64,000 nt of DNA from Gaiellasilicea sp963802765 (GTDB taxonomy: Bacteria; Actinomycetota; Thermoleophilia; Gaiellales; Gaiellaceae). Under the pieces are notes generated by a model. It made no database searches. It was not told where the DNA came from and saw only the letters and a list, made by a program, of their open reading frames with translations. The translations under genes and the position numbers were made by a program. How positions within the stretch are numbered: the first letter of the stretch is position 1; each line of letters opens with the position of its first letter. Positions 36,069 through 45,549 of the stretch are shown in pieces. The stretch covers positions 57,868 to 121,867 of the forward strand of contig CAWDJZ010000011.1 in the NCBI GenBank assembly GCA_963802765.1, in the 5' to 3' direction.

Positions 36069-37976
36069 CTAGCCGATCACGAGGCCCCAGATCTGCTGGT
36101 CGAGGCCGCCCGCGTTGGGGCAGTTGTCAGCCGACCAGGCGAGCGTCATCGGGTTCTGCGTCCGGCACTGCAGGACTTCGAATCCGTCGGTGCCGTCGCC
36201 GTTTGTGTAGCGGGGATCGGTCCCGGCGACCGTGTCGCGCCCGTCGGCCCAGTTCATGAGCACCGTCGAGCCGACCGCCGAGATGTAGTTGTAGTCGCCG
36301 AAGAACGGGATGTCGCGGTTGCCGAACTGCTCCCAGTTGAGCGGATAGGCAACCGATGACGCCACAGACGACGTCCACGAGCCGCCCTCGTTGGCGGATG
36401 TCGCGTAGATCGACTGCACGGCAGCCCCGGTCGACACGCTGCCGGGCGGATTGGCCGCCACGTGCCGGTTCTGGAACGGCACCGTGATGAAGGAGCCGTC
36501 CGGCCCAGTCGCCGTGTCCACCCGCGTGTCCTGCCAGACCACGTGCAGCCGCCCCGCGCTCGCGTCGATGTCGGGATAGAACTGGTTCCCACGCGCCTGC
36601 GGGTCGATCCGCGTCAACGGCGACCAGGTCGCGCCGCCGTTCGTGGTCTTCGTGAAGTAGATCGACGACTGGCTTGCAGTCCCCGGAACGATGGTGCCGT
36701 ACGTCGTGCCCGTTGATCGTTGGGTGCCGGGCACGGTGGCCTCGATCACGACGTACAGCGCGTCCGGGTCACCCGCCGCGCTCGGGTCGGCCGCGTTGCG
36801 CGGCGCCGAGTTGACGCGGCCGAACACATAGCCGGTCTCGCAGGAGACCGCCCCGTCGCCGCAGTCCCGCGCGGATTGCCTCGGCTCGGGCCCCTCGCAG
36901 CCGCCGAGCGTGCCGTCGGCGGCCTGACAGGACGCGAAGCGCGCCTGGCCGTTCGCCACCGGGTCGGCAGCCTCGTCACCCATGTCCCAGTGCACGAACT
37001 CCTGGGCGATGGCCGCCTTCGTGAACGTCGCGCCGCCGTCATCGGAGCGTACCCAGGCGATCGCGTCACGCTGACGCTGGCCCTGGTTCGGCTTGAACTC
37101 GTACTGCCGCCAGGTCACGAACACCACGCCCGTGCGCGTCACGGCGATGTCGCACTCCTGATTGCCGTGCACCGAATTCGACAGCTTCTGCGTCGTCCAC
37201 GTGCGGCCGCCGTCGGTCGAGCGCGCGAACTCGATGAAGTTGTTCTGGCCGGACGCCGTGAAGCGCGCCCAGCAGACGTACACGTTGCCTGCGTGAGCGC
37301 TGTTCACGCCGTCGTCGGCCTCGAGCTCGATCTTGTCCTCGAACAGGCCCACGCCGAACGCGGTCGGCGTACCCCGCGAAACGATCGCCGTGTGCTCATG
37401 GTCCGGGACGGCGAAGGGCGGCCCCCAGTTGTAGCGGGCAACCCAGATCGAGCCGTTCCCCGGCTGCGTCCGGTTGAACGCGATCCCGCCGTAGTAGAGG
37501 TGGTTGGCGCGATCCCAGTCCTGCACCGGGTCGCCGGCGCTGACGACGAAGCCGTGTAGCGGCGACGCGAGACCCTCGGCCGAGGTGTCGTTCGGGTAGC
37601 CGGGCAACAGGCTGTTGGCCCACGTCGCCCCGCGGTTGGACGAGTAGTAGAAGCCCGCCCACGCATCCGTCGTCGTCGGCACGGAGCAGTAGTCGTTGGC
37701 GCCGGCCGTCATCCTGTCCACGTTCAGCGGATTGACGGCGGCGGTCGGCTCATTCTGCTGGCGCTCGCCGCCGCCCTCGTCCGCCGCGGGTGTCGGCGTA
37801 GCCGCGTCGGGCGTCGGATCCGTGACGTCGCTACTGCACGAGGCGATCGTCAGGTCGCTGCCACCGTCGTGGCGAACATAGGGCTGATCGGTGATCCGCA
37901 CATCGGCGAGCGCGCTGGTCGCACAGATCAGCGCGCCGAACAGTCCGGCTGCAGCCACCAAGAGTTGACGTCCCAT
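36069..37976 (-). CDS. secreted BNR/Asp-box repeat (sialidase-like) protein
   Basis: 635 residues from ATG 37976. A signal peptide (MGRQLLVAAAGLFGALICAT) is followed by a Thr/Pro-rich stretch and a six-bladed-propeller-type region with at least four Asp boxes: SSNRGATW, STDGGRTWT, SDDGGATF and TTNGGATW. Such proteins resemble exo-sialidases and other secreted glycan-binding propellers, but I cannot see a clear catalytic Arg triad, so enzymatic activity is unproven. It probably acts outside the cell. A second, shorter protein of the same type lies at 38892. Confidence 0.75.
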   Translation of the reverse strand: MGRQLLVAAAGLFGALICATSALADVRITDQPYVRHDGGSDLTIASCSSDVTDPTPDAATPTPAADEGGGERQQNEPTAAVNPLNVDRMTAGANDYCSVPTTTDAWAGFYYSSNRGATWANSLLPGYPNDTSAEGLASPLHGFVVSAGDPVQDWDRANHLYYGGIAFNRTQPGNGSIWVARYNWGPPFAVPDHEHTAIVSRGTPTAFGVGLFEDKIELEADDGVNSAHAGNVYVCWARFTASGQNNFIEFARSTDGGRTWTTQKLSNSVHGNQECDIAVTRTGVVFVTWRQYEFKPNQGQRQRDAIAWVRSDDGGATFTKAAIAQEFVHWDMGDEAADPVANGQARFASCQAADGTLGGCEGPEPRQSARDCGDGAVSCETGYVFGRVNSAPRNAADPSAAGDPDALYVVIEATVPGTQRSTGTTYGTIVPGTASQSSIYFTKTTNGGATWSPLTRIDPQARGNQFYPDIDASAGRLHVVWQDTRVDTATGPDGSFITVPFQNRHVAANPPGSVSTGAAVQSIYATSANEGGSWTSSVASSVAYPLNWEQFGNRDIPFFGDYNYISAVGSTVLMNWADGRDTVAGTDPRYTNGDGTDGFEVLQCRTQNPMTLAWSADNCPNAGGLDQQIWGLVIG

Positions 37977-38062
37977 ACGTCCCCCCTTCGATTGTGTTCG
38001 ACCCCACCGCGCCTTGGCGCGGCGAGCTGCCGATGCTAACCGACCGGCGGCGCGGGAGCGCT

Positions 38063-38431
38063 TCAGGCAAGCATCCGCTTGAGGGCGAGCGCGGCGAGCG
38101 ACGCCGACACAGCGAGCACGAGCAGATCGACCGGGGTCGAGATCCGCCGGTACTGCGCCGCGCCGGCGCGCAGCTCGATGTACCCGACCGGGCTCACCAG
38201 GGCGCCACCACCGCCGCCGCCACCCGACCCTTCACTGCCTTCCCGCACTCCACCGCCGCCGCCGCCACCGAACCCGAACCGCGCCTTGGCGACCGGGATC
38301 ACCGTGACGCCCTCGCGTTCCACGGGCTCCCCGAAGACCGTGGAGACCTTCACCCGCTCGCCGATCGTCTGGCCGATTCGCTGCAGAAGCGCGTCGGCAA
38401 GCTCGGGCGCGCGCTCAGCCGCTGCCGTCAT
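38063..38431 (-). CDS. GerW/YtfJ family protein
   Basis: 122 residues from ATG 38431. VFGEPVEREGVTVIPVAKAR then FGFGGGGGGG is the hallmark of the GerW family, first described in Bacillus spores but widespread in non-sporulating actinobacteria. A second glycine run and a C-terminal hydrophobic helix (VDLLVLAVSASLAALALKRM) follow. The N-terminal helix precedes the small beta domain. The function outside spores is unknown. Confidence 0.8.
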   Translation of the reverse strand: MTAAAERAPELADALLQRIGQTIGERVKVSTVFGEPVEREGVTVIPVAKARFGFGGGGGGGVREGSEGSGGGGGGGALVSPVGYIELRAGAAQYRRISTPVDLLVLAVSASLAALALKRMLA

Positions 38432-38520
38432 AGTTCCCCTCCCTCTTGTCGGTCACAGCGCGCATTGTCGCCGGACGCGACCGGGGCTAGAGTCGGTCCA
38501 ACCCTCCAAAGGAGGCCGAG

Positions 38521-38804
38521 ATGCCACTCGCACGAGCCGTGACCTTCGACGGCGTCGACCGCGGCACCTGGCCCGGATGCAGCAGGAGATGGAGGGCGGC
38601 GAGAGGCCGGAGAACGTTCCGGCCACGGAGATCGTGGTCCTGCACGACGCGGACGCCGAGAGGTCGCTCGTGGTCCTCTTCTTCGAGACCGAGGACGACT
38701 ACCAGCGCGGCGACGAGGCGCTGAACGCGATGCCGGCCGACCAGACTCCCGGTCGCCGCACCTCGGTCACGAAATACGACGTCGTCGTCCGCATGGCCGA
38801 GTAG
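38521..38804 (+). CDS. conserved hypothetical protein, one frameshift
   Basis: Starts at ATG 38521 after AAAGGAGG (MPLARAVTFDGVDRGT). After a one-base slip near 38570 the frame continues LARMQQEMEGGERPENVPAT, EIVVLHDADAERSLVVLFFE and ends TKYDVVVRMAE. About 95 residues. The ferredoxin-like strand pattern suggests a small dimeric alpha/beta-barrel protein, as in monooxygenase-like stress proteins, but I do not assign a function. Confidence 0.55.
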
Positions 38805-38891
38805 CCGGCGGCTCTAGGCCGTCCGCGTCGGACTCTCGCACGGGAGCCTCGACGGAGCTACGCTCAGTACTTCCGAGCACAGGGAGGGAAT

Positions 38892-40442
38892 ATGCGCCGA
38901 AAGCGGATCTCCATTGCTTTCGCAGCGGCTGTCTTGGCCCTCGCGTCGGTCACCGTGCTTCCTGCGGCAAGCCTGACACTGGGCCCGCTCGTCCAGGTGT
39001 CGGGTGCGAGCCCGCTCGCGGCATGCACGGCCGACGATGTGGCAGGACAGTCCGGCACCGTCTACATCGGGAGCGAGGTCGAGCCCTGGATCGACGTCAA
39101 CCCCGCCAACCCGGCCAACATGATCGGCGTCTGGCAGCAGGACCGCTGGTCGAACGGCGGCTCCCGCGGGAACGTCGCCGGCGTGACGATGAACGGCGGG
39201 GCCAGCTGGACGATCGTGAACGGGCTCAAGACGTCGCTCTGCACCGGCGGCACCGCGGCGAACGGCGGCGGTTACCAGCGGGCGACCGATCCATGGGTGA
39301 CCTTCGGCCCGACCGGGATCGCGTACCAGCTCAGCCTCTCGTTCAACGACGTCGCGCCCCCGTTCACGACCTTCGACTTCGACCACGCGCTCCTGGCCTC
39401 GAGATCGACGAACGGCGGCCTCACCTGGAGCGATCCGGTAGCCGTGATCAGGGACACCGCGCCGACGGTGTTCAACGACAAGCAGACGATCACCGCCGAT
39501 CCGACGGACGCGAACTACGTCTACGCGGTCTGGGATCGCCTTGTCTTCCCCGGGAGCGAACGGGCGAGCGTGGTCGCGTCCTTCCGCACGAGCTCGTTCA
39601 GCGGCCCCGCCTGGTTCGCCCGCTCGAGCAATCAGGGCGTCTCGTGGGAACCGGCGCGGCCCATCTTCGATCCCGGCCAGAACGACCAGACGATCGGCAA
39701 CCAGATCGTCGTCCAGCCAAACGGGACGCTGGTCGACATCTTCACCGAGTTCAACAACGAGAACGCGAAGAAGAAGCGCGGCGGCTTCATCCGCGTCCTA
39801 CGCTCGACCGACAAGGGCTCCACATGGTCCGGACCGTACGACGTGGGGAGGCTGGGAACGATCGGGAACTTCGACCCGGAGACGGGTGATCCGGTCCGGA
39901 CCGGGGACATCATCCCCGACATCGCGGTCGACTCAACCGCGACCGCGACGAGCGGCCGCCTCTACGCGGTGTCGCAGGACGCGAGCCTGAACGGCGGGGC
40001 GGCCGACGCCGTCGCGTTCTCGCAGTCGCTCGACGGCGGCCTGACCTGGTCCGCCCCGGTCAAGGTGAACAAGACGCCGACCGGGATCCCGATCGGGAAC
40101 CAGCAGGCCTTCACTCCGTCGGTCGACGTCTCGGCCGACGGCACCGTCGCGGTCACCTACTACGACTTCCGCAACAACACGGCGGCGCCGCCGCTCCTGA
40201 CGGACTACTTCGTCGTCCACTGCCATCCCACGTCACCCACCGCGTGCCTGAATCCGGCGAACTGGGTGGACGAGCAGCGGCTCACGAACGTGTCCTTCGA
40301 CATGCGACAAGCCCCGGATGCAGGCGGGTTCTTCACCGGCGACTACGAAGGGCTCGCGAACGCCGGAACCGCGTTCACACCCTTCTTCTCGCAGCCACAC
40401 GGGACGGATCCGTCCAGCGTCTTCTTCCGGCGCGCGGGCTGA
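38892..40442 (+). CDS. secreted BNR/Asp-box repeat (sialidase-like) protein
   Basis: 516 residues from ATG 38892 after GGGAGG. The signal peptide is MRRKRISIAFAAAVLALASV. EPWIDVNPANPANMIGVWQQ begins the propeller. Asp boxes are STNGGLTWS, SSNQGVSW, STDKGSTWS and SLDGGLTWS. The C-terminal FFTGDYEGLANAGTAFTPFF is shared by a family of secreted propellers in soil actinobacteria. A carbohydrate-binding or hydrolytic role at the cell surface is likely but unproven. It ends in its own strong terminator. Confidence 0.75.
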   Translation: MRRKRISIAFAAAVLALASVTVLPAASLTLGPLVQVSGASPLAACTADDVAGQSGTVYIGSEVEPWIDVNPANPANMIGVWQQDRWSNGGSRGNVAGVTMNGGASWTIVNGLKTSLCTGGTAANGGGYQRATDPWVTFGPTGIAYQLSLSFNDVAPPFTTFDFDHALLASRSTNGGLTWSDPVAVIRDTAPTVFNDKQTITADPTDANYVYAVWDRLVFPGSERASVVASFRTSSFSGPAWFARSSNQGVSWEPARPIFDPGQNDQTIGNQIVVQPNGTLVDIFTEFNNENAKKKRGGFIRVLRSTDKGSTWSGPYDVGRLGTIGNFDPETGDPVRTGDIIPDIAVDSTATATSGRLYAVSQDASLNGGAADAVAFSQSLDGGLTWSAPVKVNKTPTGIPIGNQQAFTPSVDVSADGTVAVTYYDFRNNTAAPPLLTDYFVVHCHPTSPTACLNPANWVDEQRLTNVSFDMRQAPDAGGFFTGDYEGLANAGTAFTPFFSQPHGTDPSSVFFRRAG

Positions 40443-40451
40443 CCGCCGAGG

Positions 40452-40478
40452 GAGCGGGGCGGCCAACCCGCCCCGCTC
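40452..40478 (+). terminator. hairpin terminator after the second BNR gene
   Basis: GAGCGGGGCGG and CCGCCCCGCTC, 11-bp exact arms with a 5-base loop, 10 bp after the stop. Confidence 0.7.
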
Positions 40479-40818
40479 ACCTCTCAAATCTCGACGGCGG
40501 CGAGCGGCGGCGAGCGCTGCACGCGCGCCGGTCGACGAGCCTGCCCAACTCGACGACCGCGACGAACACGCTCCGGCCGAGCAGGCAGATCCCCCATTGC
40601 GCGCTCGTCAGCGCGACCGTGTCGGAAGATCCGCTGGAGCGGAGAGAGCGCCGTGACGAGGAACGTGAACAGGAGCGCCGCGCCGACCAGCTGGACGAAG
40701 CGGCGGTTCTCGATCGTGTAGCCGCGTGAAGATGCTCGTCGCCGACTCGCGTGCCTCGAGCGCGGCCGCGATGTGCATCAGCGAGAGCGTCGTCAGGCGC
40801 ATCGTTGTCGGGGGGCTC
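40477..40818 (-). pseudogene. C-terminal fragment of a P-type cation ATPase
   Basis: Pieces in three frames read TMRLTTLSLMHIAAALEARE, IENRRFVQLVGAALLFTFLV and DTVALTSAQWGICLLG, the final membrane helices of Ca2+/Mg2+-type P-ATPases. The catalytic domains are missing and no start lies upstream. At least two frameshifts are present. The fragment is cut about 100 bp before a 5'-truncated ABC permease on the other strand. Confidence 0.6.
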
Positions 40819-40925
40819 GTGCTGAGAGTTAAACCCTCGAGCGCGCACGCGCGCACACGCGAGCCGGACACGACGGTACGCCCACCCCCTCTAAGCGCTG
40901 ATCGGGAAGGGGCCTGGTCGCGCCG

Positions 40926-41549
40926 GTGCTGACTGCGCTCGTCGCGTCGATCGGCGGGGCAGGAGCGATCGAGTGGTTGCGCGTCCGCAAGCATGCGGCC
41001 GGCGACCAGGCGCTCGCGCTCGTCTTCTACACGGGGATTGCCGGAGGCGTCGTCCTGATCTCGCTTGCAGGGGCGCTCAACGTCAGCCTCTTCGGCTTCC
41101 TGTTCGGCTCGATCCTGACCACGACACGCACTGATCTCGCGCTCGTTGCCGTGCTCGGGATCGCCGGCCTCGCGACGATCGCGCTCCTCTACCGCGCGCT
41201 CGCCGGGGTCTGCCTGGACGAGGAGGGCGCGCGTGTGGCCGGTGTTCCCGTCGCCTTCCTCAACATCGTCCTCGCCGCCCTCGCTGCGACGACGGTCGCG
41301 GTGTCGATGCGGATCGTCGGGATCCTCCTGATCGCTGCGCTGATGGTGCTGCCGGTGATCGCGGCGAGTCGCGTCGCCAGGAGCATGCGTTCGACCCTGC
41401 TGCTCGGGATGGCGATCGGTCTCGGCAGCGTCCTCGGCGGGCTCACGGTCGCGTACTACGCCGATCTCCCTCCCGGCGGCACGATCGTCTTGCTCGCAGC
41501 CGCGACCTTCCTCGCCACCAGCGCGATCTCCGCGCTCCGTCGCGGCTGA
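40926..41549 (+). CDS. ABC-3 family metal transporter permease, 5'-truncated
   Basis: 207 residues from GTG 40926. AIEWLRVRKHAAGDQALALV, FYTGIAGGVVLISLAGALNV and VGILLIAALMVLPVIAASRV are the conserved parts of ZnuB/MntB-type permeases. Family members are usually near 270 residues, and here the first two helices are missing. No ATPase or binding-protein gene is adjacent. It may no longer work. It is 13 bp before the YibE/F-like gene and could be cotranscribed. Confidence 0.65.
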   Translation: MLTALVASIGGAGAIEWLRVRKHAAGDQALALVFYTGIAGGVVLISLAGALNVSLFGFLFGSILTTTRTDLALVAVLGIAGLATIALLYRALAGVCLDEEGARVAGVPVAFLNIVLAALAATTVAVSMRIVGILLIAALMVLPVIAASRVARSMRSTLLLGMAIGLGSVLGGLTVAYYADLPPGGTIVLLAAATFLATSAISALRRG

Positions 41550-41562
41550 CACACTCCAGAGG

Positions 41563-42744
41563 GTGCCGCGCTCGTTCGTGGTCAACCTGTTTTGGCTCGC
41601 CTTCGGGGTTGTCGTCGCATCGACCGTGATCGGGCTGGTGACCCTCTGGCCGGAGGACCGCACGATCGAGCAGCCCGTCGGGCTCGCGCGGCCGCAGACG
41701 TTCGGCGCCGAAATCGTCGCGATCGCCGCCGCGCCCTGTCGCGTGCCCGGACAGCGCGGCTGTCGAACGGTGACGGTCGAGCTGAAGGAGGGCGAGGATG
41801 CGGGCACACGCGCGACGCTGACGGTCAACGATCCGCCCGATCGCCTCGACCTCGACATCGGCGACCGCGTCCTTGTCGCCGAGAACCAACTGCCACCGGA
41901 GGCGCAACTCGGCGGGGTCAAGCTCGACCGCTATTCACTCGCCGACTTCGAACGTCGGAGGCCGCTCCTCTGGCTCGCCGTCGGCTTCGCCGCGCTCGTC
42001 CTGCTGACCGGCCGCTGGAAGGGAATGCGGGCCCTGGTCGGGCTCGGTGCGAGCCTCGCGATCATCATCTTCTTCGTCGTGCCCGCGATCCTCGACGGGT
42101 CCTCGCCGCCCGGGGTCGCGCTCGTCGGCTCGCTCGCGATCATGCTGGTGACGCTGGTGATCACCCACGGGTTCGGGCCGAAGATGCTGGCCGCGACGCT
42201 CGGCACCTCGGCCGCGCTGATCCTCACGCTCGGCCTGGCCTCGCTCTTCGTGGAGGCTGCGCACCTGACAGGGCTCTCCTCCGACGAGGCGATCTTCCTC
42301 CGGGCGTCGGTCGGCGACATCTCGATCAGCGGGCTCCTGCTCGCCGGAATGGTGATCGGGGCGCTTGGTGTGCTCGACGACCTCACCGTCACGCAGGCAT
42401 CGACGGTGCTCGCCCTACGGCGCGCGAACCCGGGGTACGGGTTCCGGCGGCTCTTCGAGGGAGCGGTCGCCGTCGGTCACGACCACATCGCAGCCACCGT
42501 GAACACGCTCGTACTTGCCTATGCAGGCGCGGCGCTGCCGGTGCTCCTCATCTTCAGCCTCGGCGGCACCTCGTTCGGGGACGCCGTGAACAGCGAAGTC
42601 GTGGCGACCGAGATCGTGGCCATGCTCGTCGGCTCGATCGGCCTGATCGCCGCCGTGCCGCTGACGACCGCGCTCGCCGCACTGCTCGCTGTTCGGCTCA
42701 CCCCCGGGGCCGTCGCGGACGACCACCACGGGCACGCCCACTGA
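41563..42744 (+). CDS. YibE/F family multi-pass membrane protein
   Basis: 393 residues from GTG 41563. One N-terminal helix precedes an extracytoplasmic beta domain of about 100 residues (CRTVTVELKEGEDAGTRATL). Seven or so helices follow with family landmarks LTGRWKGMRALVGLGASLAI, SGLLLAGMVIGALGVLDDLT and GAVAVGHDHIAATVNTLVLA. The tail DDHHGHAH is His-rich. YibE/F proteins are predicted transporters of unknown substrate; the His tail and the truncated zinc-type permease upstream hint at metal handling (inference). Confidence 0.85.
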   Translation: MPRSFVVNLFWLAFGVVVASTVIGLVTLWPEDRTIEQPVGLARPQTFGAEIVAIAAAPCRVPGQRGCRTVTVELKEGEDAGTRATLTVNDPPDRLDLDIGDRVLVAENQLPPEAQLGGVKLDRYSLADFERRRPLLWLAVGFAALVLLTGRWKGMRALVGLGASLAIIIFFVVPAILDGSSPPGVALVGSLAIMLVTLVITHGFGPKMLAATLGTSAALILTLGLASLFVEAAHLTGLSSDEAIFLRASVGDISISGLLLAGMVIGALGVLDDLTVTQASTVLALRRANPGYGFRRLFEGAVAVGHDHIAATVNTLVLAYAGAALPVLLIFSLGGTSFGDAVNSEVVATEIVAMLVGSIGLIAAVPLTTALAALLAVRLTPGAVADDHHGHAH

Positions 42745-43157
42745 CCGCGCGCCGTCTGCGTCAAGGACTCGTCGCGCTCGGCGGGCGGGTGCCGTGTCGT
42801 ACGGGTACGACCGAGGCGCTGCGCGGCCGCCTCGGATCGATCAGACGCCGCTCCGCTGCAAACGCGCCCAGCTCGGCGCCGGGCGCTGCGAGCACGCAGA
42901 GGACAGGTGCCAGCAGCGCGAACGGGGTCAAGGGCACAGACCCAGGGGGTTTCGCAGCGACCCGTCCATCCGGGTGCGGTTCACCCCAACACACCTATGC
43001 CGATACTCCAGCCAGGACGCCGGCGGCGACGCCAGAGACCAAGCGCAACCCAGGTTCTCTGGCTCTTAGCGCTGGCCTTGGCCGTGGCGGTCGCCGTCCA
43101 GCCGTTGGCCCCGACTCCGCGCTCCCTCTGCGGTCGCTCGAGACGCTGGAACTCGGT
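42745..43157. other. 413-bp stretch without a supported gene
   Basis: No frame shows a recognisable domain. One short palindrome GGGTC-9 nt-GACCC lies near 42927. The 3' ends of the YibE/F gene and the SDR gene converge on it. Confidence 0.5.
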
Positions 43158-44000
43158 CTAGCCGTCCTCGACCGCGAGCGAAGACGACAGGTCGCGGTAG
43201 GCATCGACCTGCGCGAGCAGCTCTTTGGCCTTCTGCTGGACGGTCTCGACCGCGTCGGCGCCCGCAACCCACCGCCGCGGCGGCTGCTCCTGGTCGACGA
43301 TGGTGACTAGAGCCTTCGCGAGCTTCGCGGGGTCGCCGCCCTGCTTGCCGCTCATCGCCTCCCACGCGGGCCGGGTCTGGGCGGTGCGTTCGGCGTAGTC
43401 GTCGATCGACGGGTCAGCGTAGGCGGTGGAGTCGTTCGTGAGCAGCTCGGTGCGGAAGAAGCCCGGCTCGACGATCGTGGTGTGGATGCCGAAAGGCTCG
43501 ACCTCGAACCGCAGCGACTCCATCCATCCCTCGGCCCCGAACTTGGCGGCGGCGTAGGCCGAGCAGAACTCTTGCCCCACGATGCCTGCGGTCGAGGTGA
43601 TCGTGACGATGTTCCCCGAACGCTGCTTGCGCATCACGGGAAGCACGGTGCGGGTGATGTTCATCGGCCCGACAAGGTTCGTCGTCAGCGACCGCTCGAT
43701 CTGGTCCGGCGTCAGCTCCTCGAAGAACCCCGCATAGAAGTTGCCAGCGTTGTTGACCAGCACGTCGATCCGGCCGAAGCGGTCGACCGCGGCCTGCACC
43801 GCCGCCTCCGCCGACGCCAGGCTCGTGATGTCCAGTTCGACGACCAGTAGCTCGTCAGCCTCGCCGACGGCGTCGGCCACGGCTTCGGTCTTGCGGCCGG
43901 TCGCAACGACTGCGTGGCCGGCGGCGAGCGCAGCCTGCGCGATGTCGACGCCCATGCCGCGGCCAGCCCCAGTGATGAACCAAACCCTCTTGTCCGCCAT
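43158..44000 (-). CDS. short-chain dehydrogenase/reductase
   Basis: 280 residues from ATG 44000. The cofactor motif is ITGAGRGMGVDIAQAAL (residues 9-25); NNAGNFYAG, the catalytic Ser in VTITSTAGIVG and YAAAK are present, followed by HTTIVEPGFFRTEL. The extended C-terminus (RWVAGADAVETVQQKAKELL) places it with the NAD(P) SDRs often called oxidoreductase YbbO/YusZ-like. It is divergent from the AKR gene with 182 bp between, a likely shared control region. Confidence 0.85.
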   Translation of the reverse strand: MADKRVWFITGAGRGMGVDIAQAALAAGHAVVATGRKTEAVADAVGEADELLVVELDITSLASAEAAVQAAVDRFGRIDVLVNNAGNFYAGFFEELTPDQIERSLTTNLVGPMNITRTVLPVMRKQRSGNIVTITSTAGIVGQEFCSAYAAAKFGAEGWMESLRFEVEPFGIHTTIVEPGFFRTELLTNDSTAYADPSIDDYAERTAQTRPAWEAMSGKQGGDPAKLAKALVTIVDQEQPPRRWVAGADAVETVQQKAKELLAQVDAYRDLSSSLAVEDG

Positions 44001-44182
44001 CTACTTCAGTCCTTTCTTGCTTGCTGTTGTGCGTGCGGAGAGGCTACTGAGGCGACTGGGGGTCGCTTGGGCCAGCGTTCGGGGTGTGACTCGGTGTGCT
44101 TGGGTCGCGTGGAACGATCCGCAACCGTGCTCGTTACCCCTCGGGCGGAGCGGCACCTGGCAACGAGTCGAAGGAGATCACA

Positions 44183-45154
44183 ATGGAATCCACCCGCTTA
44201 GGCAACACCGGATTGAAGGTGAGCCGGCTCGCCCTCGGCTGCATGAGCTACGGCGATCCGACCACCGCGGACGCCCACCCGTGGGCGCTCAGCGAAGACA
44301 AGGCACAGCCCTTCTTCCAGCAGGCGGTCGAACTCGGCGTGGCCTTCTGGGACACCGCAAACGTGTACCAGCTCGGCACGTCGGAAGAGATCGTCGGCCG
44401 CGCGATCGCCCGCTACTCGCGCCGAGAGGAGATCGTGCTCGCGACGAAGGTGCGGGGGAAGATGCACGACGGCCCCGGTGGAGAGGGCCTGTCGCGCAAG
44501 GCGATCCTCGAACAGGTCGATGCGTCGCTTACGCGGCTCGGCACGGACTACATCGACCTGTACCAGATCCACCGCTTCGACTCGGGCACGCCGGTCGAGG
44601 AGACGATGGAGGCGCTGCACGACATCATCAAGGCGGGCAAGGTGCGCTACATCGGCGCCTCCTCGATGTACGCCTGGCAGTTCGCGAAGCTCCAGCACGC
44701 CGCGGATCTCGGCGGCTGGACCCGGTTCGTATCCATGCAGAATCAGTACAACCTGCTGCGCCGGCACGACGAGCGAGAGCTGATGGCCATGTGCGGCGAC
44801 ATGGGGGTAGGTCTCGTGCCCTACTCCCCGAACGGGAAAGGCCGCCTCGCCCGCCCGGCCGGCGAGCAGAGCCACCGCTCCAGCACCGACAAGGTCGTCC
44901 AAGCCTTCGACTCCCCATACGACGAACCCGTCATCAACGCCGTGCAGAAGCTCGCCGAAGCACGCGGCGTCAGCATGGCCCAGATCGCCCTGGCGTGGGT
45001 CCTCCGCAACTCGCTCGTCTCGGCGCCAATCGTCGGCGCCACCAAGCCCAACCACCTACCCGAGGCAGTCGACGCAATCGGCCTCAAGCTAACGGAAGAA
45101 GAGGTGCAAGACCTCGAAGCGCCCTACCAGCAGTACGGGCCATCATGGTACTAA
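44183..45154 (+). CDS. aldo/keto reductase
   Basis: 323 residues from ATG 44183 after AAGGAG. It starts STRLGNTGLKVSRLALGCMS. The catalytic tetrad is visible: Asp and Tyr in FWDTANVYQLGTSEE, Lys in EIVLATKVRGK, His in LYQIHRFDSG. NADPH-binding C-terminal motifs include MAQIALAWVLRN and APIVGATKPNHLPEAVDAI. It is an AKR family with a full-length barrel, probably reducing aldehydes or ketones. It converges with the HxlR gene. Confidence 0.9.
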   Translation: MESTRLGNTGLKVSRLALGCMSYGDPTTADAHPWALSEDKAQPFFQQAVELGVAFWDTANVYQLGTSEEIVGRAIARYSRREEIVLATKVRGKMHDGPGGEGLSRKAILEQVDASLTRLGTDYIDLYQIHRFDSGTPVEETMEALHDIIKAGKVRYIGASSMYAWQFAKLQHAADLGGWTRFVSMQNQYNLLRRHDERELMAMCGDMGVGLVPYSPNGKGRLARPAGEQSHRSSTDKVVQAFDSPYDEPVINAVQKLAEARGVSMAQIALAWVLRNSLVSAPIVGATKPNHLPEAVDAIGLKLTEEEVQDLEAPYQQYGPSWY

Positions 45155-45189
45155 CGGGCCTCCCGGCCGGCACGGCCCAAGCGTAAGGC

Positions 45190-45549
45190 TCACTCGCCCT
45201 CGCCCGCGGCGGGGAGGTGCTGCTCGGCCCAGCGGGTGATCTGTTCGAGCGCCGGTAGTAGGGCACGGCCTGCGTCGGTGAGCTCATAAGCAACGGAGAT
45301 GGGCGGGCCCTCGTCGACCGTGCGGGTGGCGAGCCCGACGTTGCAGAGCTCGGTGAGTCGGTCGGAGAGCACCGAGTCGCTGATGCCCTCGACGGCTCGC
45401 GAAATGGCGCGGAAGCCTGCTGGGCCGCCGCTCAGTGTTCCGAGTAGAACGCCGGTCCAGCGCCTGCCGAGGAGGTCGAATGCGCGCACAAGTGCTGCGT
45501 CGGCGCGCGCGCACGCCTCGGCCTCGACCACGGGCTGTCGATCAGGCAT
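45190..45549 (-). CDS. HxlR family transcriptional regulator
   Basis: 119 residues from ATG 45549. The winged helix is FDLLGRRWTGVLLGTLSGGP (about 25-44), FRAISRAVEGISDSVLSDRL and ELTDAGRALLPALEQITRWA. An N-terminal Cys sits in EACARADAAL (about residue 13) and a second in LTELCNVGL. HxlR regulators such as YodB and HypR sense quinones, diamide or hypochlorite through such an N-terminal Cys (family knowledge). It is divergent from the oxidoreductase operon at 45632 and is its probable regulator. Confidence 0.9.
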   Translation of the reverse strand: MPDRQPVVEAEACARADAALVRAFDLLGRRWTGVLLGTLSGGPAGFRAISRAVEGISDSVLSDRLTELCNVGLATRTVDEGPPISVAYELTDAGRALLPALEQITRWAEQHLPAAGEGE

